A DNA stretch of 64,000 nucleotides. Source: CAZTPJ01 sp964614515. GTDB taxonomy: Bacteria > Planctomycetota > Phycisphaerae > Phycisphaerales > UBA1924. The stretch lies in the NCBI GenBank assembly GCA_964614515.1, contig CAZTPJ010000010.1, forward strand, positions 1 to 64,000, read 5' to 3'. This document shows positions 25,295 to 32,671 of this stretch, piece after piece. The position numbers were made by a program, and so were the translations under genes. Position 1 is the stretch's first letter, and each line of letters starts with the position of its first letter. The notes below the pieces were generated by a model that saw only the letters and a program-made list of their open reading frames with translations, ran no database searches and was not told where the DNA came from.

Positions 25295-26332
25295 TCACAC
25301 CACGAGTTCCGATTCACCACGGCCCTGAATCACCACATCACCCGCCTCTTCAAGCCGACGCACGATGTCCACGATCCGCTGCTGCGCTGACTCGACATCG
25401 CTGATTCGCACCGGACCCATGTACTGCATGTCTTCCTTGATCAACGTGGCCGCACGCTCCGACATGTTTCCAAAAATCTTGTCCTGCAACTCCTTGCTCG
25501 CGGTCTTGAGCGCCATCGCGAGTTCGTCGTTGTCCACTTCCTTGAGCACGGCCTGAATGCCCTTGTCGTTGACCAGCATGATGTCTTCAAAGACGAACAT
25601 CAGCCTGCGAATCTGTTCGACGAGATCGGGGTCGTCCGCTTCGAGGCCTTCCATGATCGCCTTCTCCGTCGCGCGATCGGCGAGGTTGAGGATCTCGGCC
25701 ACCGTCGGCACGCCGCCGGCCTTCTCCATTGACTGCGTGAGCATGTTCGCCAGGCGGCTTTCGAGCCCGCGCTCGACTTCCTTGATGACCTCAGGGTTGG
25801 TCTGCTCCATGTTGGCGATGCGTTTGATGACTTCAATCTGCTTCTGCATGGGCAGGCCCACGAGAATCTCCGCCGCCTTGTGATGCGCAAGGTGACACAC
25901 GATCAGCGCGATCGTCTGCGGATGCTCATCCTGGATGAACGTCAGCAGGTTCTCGCTCTCGGCCCGCTGTAGAAACGAGAACGGCGTCTTCTGCACCTGC
26001 GTCTGAATCTGCGCGAGTACGCGATCGGCCTGCTTGGGATCGAGCGATCCGCGCAGGATCTCCCGCGCATAGTCAAGGTTCCCCTCGTTGGCGTACTGAC
26101 TCGCGACGGACAAGTTATAGAACTCCTCGACCACCGCGCCCTGAAGTTGCTGCGGCACGCGCCCCAGGCTCGCCAACTCGCGCGTGATCTCTTCGACCGA
26201 TTCCGCGCCCAGATGTTTGAGCACGCCGCCGGCGCTCTCGGGTCCGATCGCCAGCAGCAGGATCGCCGCCTTGGTCTGGCCGTCGAGTTCGGCCGGATTC
26301 GTCGGAAGTCTTTCGTGGGGCTTACGAGGCAT
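25295..26332 (-). CDS. fliG: Flagellar motor switch protein FliG
   Basis: 345 residues from ATG 26332 (AGAAGG upstream); an ATG at 26371 inside fliF is less likely. Conserved FliG blocks: LDGQTKAAILLLAIGPESAG, the middle-domain motif DEHPQTIALIVCHL, the Gly-Gly hinge region and the charged C-terminal torque helix (VLKEVDNDELAMALKTA, KIFGNMSERAATLIKEDM). FliG binds FliF above and FliM below and contacts the stator. Confidence 0.95.
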   Translation of the reverse strand: MPRKPHERLPTNPAELDGQTKAAILLLAIGPESAGGVLKHLGAESVEEITRELASLGRVPQQLQGAVVEEFYNLSVASQYANEGNLDYAREILRGSLDPKQADRVLAQIQTQVQKTPFSFLQRAESENLLTFIQDEHPQTIALIVCHLAHHKAAEILVGLPMQKQIEVIKRIANMEQTNPEVIKEVERGLESRLANMLTQSMEKAGGVPTVAEILNLADRATEKAIMEGLEADDPDLVEQIRRLMFVFEDIMLVNDKGIQAVLKEVDNDELAMALKTASKELQDKIFGNMSERAATLIKEDMQYMGPVRISDVESAQQRIVDIVRRLEEAGDVVIQGRGESELVV

Positions 26333-26349
26333 AAGTCTGGCCTTCTCGG

Positions 26350-28116
26350 TTACGATTCCTTGGTCAACCATCGTCCGACGAGTTTCGCTGCATCGGCCGG
26401 GTTGGTCTGCACCATGTCGCCAACTTGTTCGAGCATCTTGCTGGCGCGAAGTTGTTCATCGTCGAGTTCGATGCCCGCCATCGGCGAGTCGCCCTCTTCC
26501 GCCTCTCCCACCAGGTTCGAGTTGGTCGCCAGCGTCGGCGGAATCCCCACGAGTTCTTCCGCCGTCGGCAGTTGCGTCCGCTTGCCCGCCTTGCGCACCA
26601 TCATCAGCATCATCGCCAGCGCGACCACCGCCAGCGCGCCGAGCACCACCTTGTCAATCAACGATCCGCCCAGCCCACCGCCAAACGACAACCCCCCCCC
26701 AAGCAACCCGGCCGCAGCGCCGTTCCCAAACGCCCCCGGACCTTCAACGGGGATCATCGAGACCTTGACCTCACCGCGAGCCTGCGATGTCTCGCCATCG
26801 GGCAGCGCACGCGACACCGTCAGATGCGGCGCGATGCTCTCTTCGATCGCCGCGCGCTCGCGCTCGAAACGCTGGTTGATTTCGTCGACGGTTGGTTCGG
26901 GCGGATCGCCGCCGCCCCCGGCCGCACGCGCCGCTTCCTTCCGCAGAATTCCGACGATGTAGTTCTCGGGAATGAGCACGGTTGCCGCGAGGTACGTCGG
27001 CATGCCGCGCGGGTCCACCACTTGTTCCACGCGTTTGCCGAATCGCGTTTCAAAGTCCGTTTCGGCTTCGTTCTGCGTGCTGCGCGTCCCGCCACTGCTG
27101 CCGCCGGTCATGATGTCTGATGTCACGTTGGATCGCAGCCCCGGCTCCGCCGCGCGAGTCTCGCGCGAATCCTCGGATTCACGCGTGCTGTCGCGCGATG
27201 GCAGCGACACCGTCCCCTCATCCTTCGCCAGATACCGCTCGGTCTGCACACTCTGCCGCGTGACATCCACCTGCGCCGTGACGGCCGCATACGCACCGGG
27301 AATGTGCAGAATCAGACTCTCGATCTTTTTCTTGAGGTCAGCCTCAAAGGCGGCCTGATACTCGCGATACGTCATGGGTATCAGGTTGTCCGTGCTCGTC
27401 GCGCTGCGCTGCGTGCCGGTTGAGCCGTCGATGATGCGGACATTGGCGGCTTCCAGCCCCGCCCGCGAGCCGGCCACGAAGTTCGCGATCGCGTCAACCA
27501 TCTTCTGGTCGAGCGGCGACCCATGCGTCGGCCACACCGTGACCGAGGCCGTGGGCTTGCGGCTTGGGCCGCCGATACCCACGGTTTCGGGCACATCGAT
27601 CAAGACGATGGCCTTGGAGATGCCGTCAAACTCGCGAAGCCACCGCGCCAGTTCGTTCTGCAGCGCGATGTTGCTCACCTGTCGCTGCTGATCGCGAGAT
27701 AGGGTCCACGGCTGATTCTCGACGAGATTGTGAAACAGGATCGTCTTGTCATCGGGCAGGCCACCCGCCTGGGCCATTTGCGCGAAGATCGCCGGATGTC
27801 GATCCGCGGGAACCATCACAGCGCCATCGCCTCCGATGCGATGCGGCGCGCCGCTGGTGCGCAGGAACTCAACCGCCCGCTGCTGCGCCTCGGCCGGCGC
27901 CCCGGGCAACAGTTCGCGCATCGCCGGCGAACCCGCGTACTGTGTCACCAGAAACAGCACCATTACCATGATGACCACAAGACAGCCCACGAGCAGCTTG
28001 TGCGTCACGGTCAACTGACCAAGATACTTGGCGATGTTCGCCTGGGCTTGCCGCAGCTGTTCCACCTGCGTGGCCTCCAAGGTCGCGCGGTCCCCGCGCT
28101 CGGCGATGCCCACCAT
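26350..28116 (-). CDS. fliF: Flagellar MS-ring protein FliF
   Basis: 588 residues. Membrane helices at about 42-62 and 490-507 flank the periplasmic ring-building motifs, with HNLVENQPWTLSRDQQRQVS, RWLREFDGISKAIVLIDVPE and TYREYQAAFEADLKKKIESL visible. The C-terminal cytoplasmic tail (ASKMLEQVGDMVQTNPADAA, KLVGRWL) is the FliG-binding motif. FliF is the first ring to assemble. A C9 run (26692-26700) encodes the GGGLSFGGG segment just before the second helix. Confidence 0.95.
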   Translation of the reverse strand: MVGIAERGDRATLEATQVEQLRQAQANIAKYLGQLTVTHKLLVGCLVVIMVMVLFLVTQYAGSPAMRELLPGAPAEAQQRAVEFLRTSGAPHRIGGDGAVMVPADRHPAIFAQMAQAGGLPDDKTILFHNLVENQPWTLSRDQQRQVSNIALQNELARWLREFDGISKAIVLIDVPETVGIGGPSRKPTASVTVWPTHGSPLDQKMVDAIANFVAGSRAGLEAANVRIIDGSTGTQRSATSTDNLIPMTYREYQAAFEADLKKKIESLILHIPGAYAAVTAQVDVTRQSVQTERYLAKDEGTVSLPSRDSTRESEDSRETRAAEPGLRSNVTSDIMTGGSSGGTRSTQNEAETDFETRFGKRVEQVVDPRGMPTYLAATVLIPENYIVGILRKEAARAAGGGGDPPEPTVDEINQRFERERAAIEESIAPHLTVSRALPDGETSQARGEVKVSMIPVEGPGAFGNGAAAGLLGGGLSFGGGLGGSLIDKVVLGALAVVALAMMLMMVRKAGKRTQLPTAEELVGIPPTLATNSNLVGEAEEGDSPMAGIELDDEQLRASKMLEQVGDMVQTNPADAAKLVGRWLTKES

Positions 28117-28256
28117 CGCCGCGACACTTGAACGGCTCTTTCAAGTCCCCTGCATGATTGATTCGGCCCGCACCAGACTCGACGGCGGCTCCTGCGCCAA
28201 TATCACGCCGCCCTTGCGCTTCACGCGCACCGGACGACCCGTGCTTTCACGGAACC

Positions 28257-28565
28257 TCACGCACGCATCTGCTGAATCTCGTCATAGGCCTGAATAACTT
28301 TGTTCCGCACGGCCTGCAACATCTTGAACGCCGTGTCGGCCTTCTGCGTCGCCAGCAGCACGCCCTCAAGGTCCGTGCGCTTGCCCGTCTGAAGGTCTTC
28401 GACCGCTCGCGTGGCATCCTGCTCCAACGCGTTGACTTCCTTGAGGTTCTGCATCAGCAGATCACGAAACGCCGGCGCGCCGGGCTGCGGCTGCGGACTC
28501 GGCAGCGGCACGGCACGAGACGCGCCAGCCCCCTGCGATCCGATAAGTCCTACTGGGTCAGACAT
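28257..28565 (-). CDS. fliE: Flagellar MS-ring/rod adaptor FliE
   Basis: 102 residues, the usual size. A Pro-rich N-terminus precedes the conserved helical part: FRDLLMQNLKEVNALEQDAT, LEGVLLATQKADTAFKMLQA and VRNKVIQAYDEIQQM. FliE joins the MS ring to the proximal rod protein FlgB. It lies 58 nt after flgC; 140 nt separate it from fliF. Confidence 0.92.
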   Translation of the reverse strand: MSDPVGLIGSQGAGASRAVPLPSPQPQPGAPAFRDLLMQNLKEVNALEQDATRAVEDLQTGKRTDLEGVLLATQKADTAFKMLQAVRNKVIQAYDEIQQMRA

Positions 28566-28623
28566 GATCCGTTCCCTTTACACGCTCGTGCGCCTGGCCG
28601 TCATGGCCCGCGGCACCACGCAC

Positions 28624-29052
28624 TTACGCAATCATCCGCAACGCCTGTGCCATCATGCTTTTGGTCGCCTCCGCGGCCACGATATTCGCCTCGTACGCCC
28701 TCTGGGCTTCCATCGCATTGATCTGTTCATACACCGGGTCGATATCCGGCACGAGCACATGATCCTTCATCGGCCCGTGCCGCTGCGCCAAAGGGTGGCC
28801 GGGCGAGTGCTGCCACTTCACGGCGTTCTGATCCACCATGATCTCCGAAACATGCACGCCGAGGCCTCGCCCGTGGCCCGCCTTGGCGGAAGAATCGCCA
28901 GGCGAGAACAGCACATGCCGACGCCGATACGGATCGGCTTCGCCCTGGCTGTTGAGCAGCACATCGCGGTTGGCGATGTTCGCGGAAATCGCCGTCATGC
29001 GAATCCGCTGCGCCACCAGGCCGCTGGTCGAGATGTCAAGTGCGCCGTACAT
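28624..29052 (-). CDS. flgC: Flagellar proximal rod protein FlgC
   Basis: 142 residues. The N-terminus MYGALDISTSGLVAQRIRMT and AISANIANRD matches the rod motif, although VTT is changed to VLL after NRD. The C-terminus PDIDPVYEQINAMEAQRAYE and ANIVAAEATKSMMAQAL is the FlgC end. It lies 26 nt after flgB in the standard flgB-flgC-fliE order. Confidence 0.93.
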   Translation of the reverse strand: MYGALDISTSGLVAQRIRMTAISANIANRDVLLNSQGEADPYRRRHVLFSPGDSSAKAGHGRGLGVHVSEIMVDQNAVKWQHSPGHPLAQRHGPMKDHVLVPDIDPVYEQINAMEAQRAYEANIVAAEATKSMMAQALRMIA

Positions 29053-29078
29053 GGTGGTCTATTCTCGGTGTCGCTGGC

Positions 29079-29519
29079 TTACACACGTTCGCCGATGGCC
29101 GCATGCAGATGAGCCACGCGAGTCCGAATCAGTTCCGTTGCGATGCGATGCACGCTGGCGTTCTCCGCAAGATCCTGCATCGTTCGTTCGAGGTCGCGGT
29201 TGTTTCGATCGTGGAACAGCACGCTGTCGGCCGCGGTGGCCGGCTTGAGCGTGAACCCGCCTCGCCCGTCAGGCTCGATCTGTCGGCTCCGCGCCAGGCG
29301 CAACTCGCCCTGCTGCCCGCCCAGGCGCGAGCGTCGTTCATCAACGGCCTTGCCCAGAACCTGTTGAAACGTGGCCGGGGGGACATCGCGCGGAATGAAC
29401 CCGGGCGTGCTCAGATTGGCGATGTTGTGCGCAAGAATGTCCCGTCGCTGACTCGCGAACATCAGCGTCGCCTCAAGCGACGGCAGGGATCCGGATGTCA
29501 GCACGCTCTTGATGAACAT
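29079..29519 (-). CDS. flgB: Flagellar proximal rod protein FlgB
   Basis: 146 residues from ATG 29519; the open frame extends further upstream only as a shadow of the regulator gene. Conserved parts are LEATLMFASQRRDILAHNIA, NLSTPGFIPRD, and the C-terminal LERTMQDLAENASVHRIATE. It starts 26 nt after the regulator stop, so it is likely read through from the kinase/regulator genes. Confidence 0.92.
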   Translation of the reverse strand: MFIKSVLTSGSLPSLEATLMFASQRRDILAHNIANLSTPGFIPRDVPPATFQQVLGKAVDERRSRLGGQQGELRLARSRQIEPDGRGGFTLKPATAADSVLFHDRNNRDLERTMQDLAENASVHRIATELIRTRVAHLHAAIGERV

Positions 29520-29545
29520 CGCCACTCGCCTCGCAAACGGCGCGC

Positions 29546-31033
29546 CTAGACGGTTTCGGCCACCAGGTGCTGTTCCTTCCACTTCTTGAGTTTCAGACCC
29601 AGCGTTCGCACGCCGATGCCAAGAGCCTTGGCCGTCTTCTGGCGATGCCCGTTGAATCGTTCCAGCGTCTGGATAATCGCCTCGCGCTCCAGGTCGTCGA
29701 GTGTTCGCCCGGCCGGGATCGACCACGAGGAACCAATCGATGCCTTCGGCTCGATCGAGATTCCCACGGTCTGCGCCGGCGTCGGGGCGAAGTTGGTCGA
29801 CAGCCACGGTTCGATCATCGCGCGGGAAATGCGAATGTCGCCGGCTCCCCGATTCCTGGCCGCGCTGAGCACCACCGCACGCTCGCACACGTTCTGAAGT
29901 TCACGCACATTGCCAGGCCAGCGATATGACGAGAGAAGTTGCAGCGCATCCTCCTCGAACGCGGCCGTGGACCTGCCCTCGCGCTGACTGATCTGCGCGA
30001 CGAAGTGATTCGCCAGCGTCGGCACATCCTCGAGCCGGTCGCGCAGCGGCGGCAGATGCAGCGGCAGCACATTGAGCCGGAAAAACAGGTCCTGCCGGAA
30101 CGAACCGCTGTAGACGGCCTGCGGCAGATCGCGATTGCTCGTGGCGACAACGCGGACATCGACGCCGATGGTGAGGCTCGAACCAACGCGCTCGAACGCC
30201 CGCTCCTGGAGCACGCGCAGCAGTTTCGCCTGAATGTGCGGGCTGACTTCCGACACCTCATCAAGAAGCAGCGTGCCGCCGTCCGCTAGTTCAAAGCGAC
30301 CCTTGCGCAGTCGATCCGCGCCGGTGAACGCGCCGCGCTCGTGCCCGAAGAGTTCGCTCTCGAGCAGCGACTCGGAGAGCGCTGCGCAGTTGACCGCCAG
30401 CAGCGGATGCGTCGCCCGCGGACTCGCCTCATGCACCGCGCGAGCCACGACTTCCTTGCCCGTCCCCGATTCGCCCACGATCAGCACCGTGCCCTGCGAC
30501 TCGGCGATTGCGAGGATCTGCTCCTTCACACGGCGGATCGCGGGCGATTCACCAATGATTCGACCCACTCCCAGCGTTCGCGCGGAGTTCGCATCGTTGT
30601 CACCCACGCCCGCGCTCTCGCCGGTCGCCGCGCCCGACTGCGCACGCAGCACCGCGTTCTGACGCACCACCTGCGCATGCCCGATCGCCCGCTTCACCGC
30701 GATAATCAACTCATCACCCTCAAAGGGCTTTGTGATGTAATCAAACGCGCCGGCCTTGATCGCCTGTACGGCCGTCTCGACCGTGCCATACGCCGTCATC
30801 ACCACGACCGGCAGTTCATCATCAATCTCGCGAATCCTGGCGACGAGTTCGATGCCGCTGATCCCGGGCATCTTCAGGTCAGTTACAATCGCATCGGGCC
30901 GACGCCGGGCCACGAGGTTCAGCGCGGCCTCGGCGCCCTCGGCCGTCACCACCCGGAACCCCGCACGACCCAGCGTCGTGCTGACGCTGTCGCGCATCAT
31001 CTCGCGATCATCCACCACCAGGACCGTGTTCAT
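29546..31033 (-). CDS. Sigma-54-dependent flagellar response regulator (FlrC/FleR/FlgR type)
   Basis: 495 residues. The receiver domain (1-120) has D8, D9, phospho-acceptor D52, T80 and K102. The AAA+ domain (about 155-385) has Walker A GESGTGKE (187-194), the sigma-54 contact loop GAFTGA (234-239), Walker B GGTLLLDEVSE and RWPGNVREL. The C-terminal Fis-type helix-turn-helix has TLERFNGHRQKTAKALGIGV. It should activate RpoN promoters for mid-class flagellar genes when phosphorylated by the adjoining kinase, whose stop codon overlaps its start (ATGA). Confidence 0.94.
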   Translation of the reverse strand: MNTVLVVDDREMMRDSVSTTLGRAGFRVVTAEGAEAALNLVARRRPDAIVTDLKMPGISGIELVARIREIDDELPVVVMTAYGTVETAVQAIKAGAFDYITKPFEGDELIIAVKRAIGHAQVVRQNAVLRAQSGAATGESAGVGDNDANSARTLGVGRIIGESPAIRRVKEQILAIAESQGTVLIVGESGTGKEVVARAVHEASPRATHPLLAVNCAALSESLLESELFGHERGAFTGADRLRKGRFELADGGTLLLDEVSEVSPHIQAKLLRVLQERAFERVGSSLTIGVDVRVVATSNRDLPQAVYSGSFRQDLFFRLNVLPLHLPPLRDRLEDVPTLANHFVAQISQREGRSTAAFEEDALQLLSSYRWPGNVRELQNVCERAVVLSAARNRGAGDIRISRAMIEPWLSTNFAPTPAQTVGISIEPKASIGSSWSIPAGRTLDDLEREAIIQTLERFNGHRQKTAKALGIGVRTLGLKLKKWKEQHLVAETV

Positions 31034-32115
31034 GCCACTTGTCTCCTCTTGATGAACCCGGCATGGAGTGCCAAAGGCTCGTGTGTTGTTGACGACTCTT
31101 CATCGCGCTGTCGCAGCGCCTCAGGCGTTTCACTTGCGCCGTGCGTGCCACTGGCGGCTCGACCGTCAGTGGCACAGATCTCACCCACACCACTGGCGGA
31201 CAAGCCGCCAGTGCCACAGATCGCGGGAACGATCAGTTCCACCCGCGCCCCGACTCTTCCACTTTCATCACGCACGTTGCTGACTTTCACCGCGCCGCCG
31301 TGCGCATCGATGATCCGATGCACGATCGCCAGGCCCAGGCCGGTTCCCGCGCGTCGCGTCGTGAAAAACGGGTTGAACATGCGATCCTGCACCTCGGGCG
31401 GAATCCCCCCCCCCGTGTCCTCCACCGCCAGCGACACCGTTTCGCCCGAGCGCGACTCCACCGCGAGCGTGAGCACATGCGTCCCCGGCGATTCGCCCAT
31501 TGACTCCAGCGCGTTACGAATCACATTGACCAGCGCCTGATGCATCAAACCCGCGTCGCACTTCGCCGTGATGCCCGCGTCGTCGCCGCCCCGCCGACGG
31601 ATCGTCACGCCCATCTCATCCTCAGCACCCAGCACACCCATTCCACACGCCTCCAGCGCGCGATCCATCAACTCCCATGCATCACTCGGCACCGCTTCGA
31701 TCCGAACATCTCGCGAAAAATCAAGCACGTCGTTCACGATCGCGTCGAGTCCGATCACCGAACGTCGAATCCGCCCGGCCATCTCGCGCAGCGGCGGTTG
31801 TTCCACAAGATCCTGCTCGAGCAGCCGTGCATACAGACCGATCGAACCCAGCGGATTTCGCACTTCGTGGGCAATTCCCGCGGCCATCTCGCCCAGGGCC
31901 GCCAATCGCTTGGATCGCTCCAGGCGCGCGTTGGCTTCGCCGAGTTCAGCGCGAAGGCGCGACACTTCGCTGCGAAGCCCCTCGTGCGTCGCCTCCAGCC
32001 GCATCGTCACGTCGCTGAAAGCGCGCATCAACTCCGCAAGGTCCGCCGCTTCCACAATCTGCGCCGGCGGCGCCGAGGCTCCATCACCAGGTTGGACCTG
32101 TGGTCTTTCCATCAT
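31030..32115 (-). CDS. Soluble histidine kinase of the flagellar two-component system
   Basis: 361 residues from ATG 32115, which overlaps the previous stop (TGATGATG). No membrane segment or PAS domain is evident; a coiled coil (about 22-72) leads to the H-box LAALGEMAAGIAHEVRNPLG with H83. The ATPase domain has N-box N197/N201, G1 box VEDTGGGIPPE (D233, G235, G237) and G2 box GTGLGLAIVHR (about 257-267). It resembles FlrB/FleS-type cytosolic kinases. The G1 box is coded across a run of ten C (31405-31414). The last about 60 residues (299-361) are translated from R4 palindromic repeat DNA and match no kinase domain. Confidence 0.92.
   Translation of the reverse strand: MMERPQVQPGDGASAPPAQIVEAADLAELMRAFSDVTMRLEATHEGLRSEVSRLRAELGEANARLERSKRLAALGEMAAGIAHEVRNPLGSIGLYARLLEQDLVEQPPLREMAGRIRRSVIGLDAIVNDVLDFSRDVRIEAVPSDAWELMDRALEACGMGVLGAEDEMGVTIRRRGGDDAGITAKCDAGLMHQALVNVIRNALESMGESPGTHVLTLAVESRSGETVSLAVEDTGGGIPPEVQDRMFNPFFTTRRAGTGLGLAIVHRIIDAHGGAVKVSNVRDESGRVGARVELIVPAICGTGGLSASGVGEICATDGRAASGTHGASETPEALRQRDEESSTTHEPLALHAGFIKRRQVA
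31145..31213. repeat. Pair of R4 palindromes inside the kinase gene
   Basis: GTGCCACTGGCGG..CCGTCAGTGGCAC (31145-31175) and CACTGGCGGACAAGCCGCC plus AGTG (31191-31213) have the same words as the pair at 19324-19389. They encode the kinase's C-terminal tail, not its catalytic domain. Confidence 0.8.
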
Positions 32116-32564
32116 CACACCGTGTGGTCCTGAAACTTCGCGGACATTGGGGGTGCAGCGGGCGCGCCCTTCGCATATGCGCCCAGCGCTGAACGCCCTG
32201 TGTCCACGCCGCGCATCTGCTTGGACATCTCCGCGCGCCGCGCGTCGAGCGCACGCAGGTCCGACTCATCGCGCGTCGCCACGCTTCCTTCGAGCATTGA
32301 AAGCCGATCAACCTTCGCTTCGATCGACGCACGCCGCGACGCCGACGCCGACGCCATCACGTCAGGCCAACCCTCGAGCACCGGCTCCCCGTCCATCGCC
32401 ACGATGGCCGTGATGATCTCCTCGCGCTCCGCGACCACGGCCAACAGCCCTTCATAATCCTCGACTTCGATCAGAGCGCTCTGTCGGGCACCCAAACCGT
32501 CGAGCCGAGTGAAGAGCTCAAGCCGAAGGTCGAGCAGGTGATCGAGGTGTTCCACCAGATCCAC
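32115..32564 (-). CDS. FlgN-like flagellar chaperone
   Basis: 149 residues. The start is taken as GTG 32564 because AAGGA lies 7 nt upstream; a TTG 6 nt earlier is too close to it. The protein is helical throughout, with VEHLDHLLDLRLELFTRLDG and REEIITAIVAMDGEPVLEGW, followed by an Arg/Glu-rich helix. Length, helical pattern and position match FlgN/FliT-type chaperones of hook-filament junction proteins, but sequence similarity is low. It is translationally coupled to the kinase. Confidence 0.55.
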   Translation of the reverse strand: MDLVEHLDHLLDLRLELFTRLDGLGARQSALIEVEDYEGLLAVVAEREEIITAIVAMDGEPVLEGWPDVMASASASRRASIEAKVDRLSMLEGSVATRDESDLRALDARRAEMSKQMRGVDTGRSALGAYAKGAPAAPPMSAKFQDHTV

Positions 32565-32671
32565 GGGCAAATCCTTGCTTGGCGGCGAACACGGGCTTCA
32601 CCGAGACATCCTGTCTTATCCAGATTACCAAACACTTGGCGTTTCAGCCACCCACTGGCCGTCAGTATCGG

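Noticed and set aside
29520..29888. N-terminal extension of FlgB by 123 residues
   Set aside because: The extension is the shadow of the regulator gene's 3' end; the FlgB family begins at MFIKSVLTSG.
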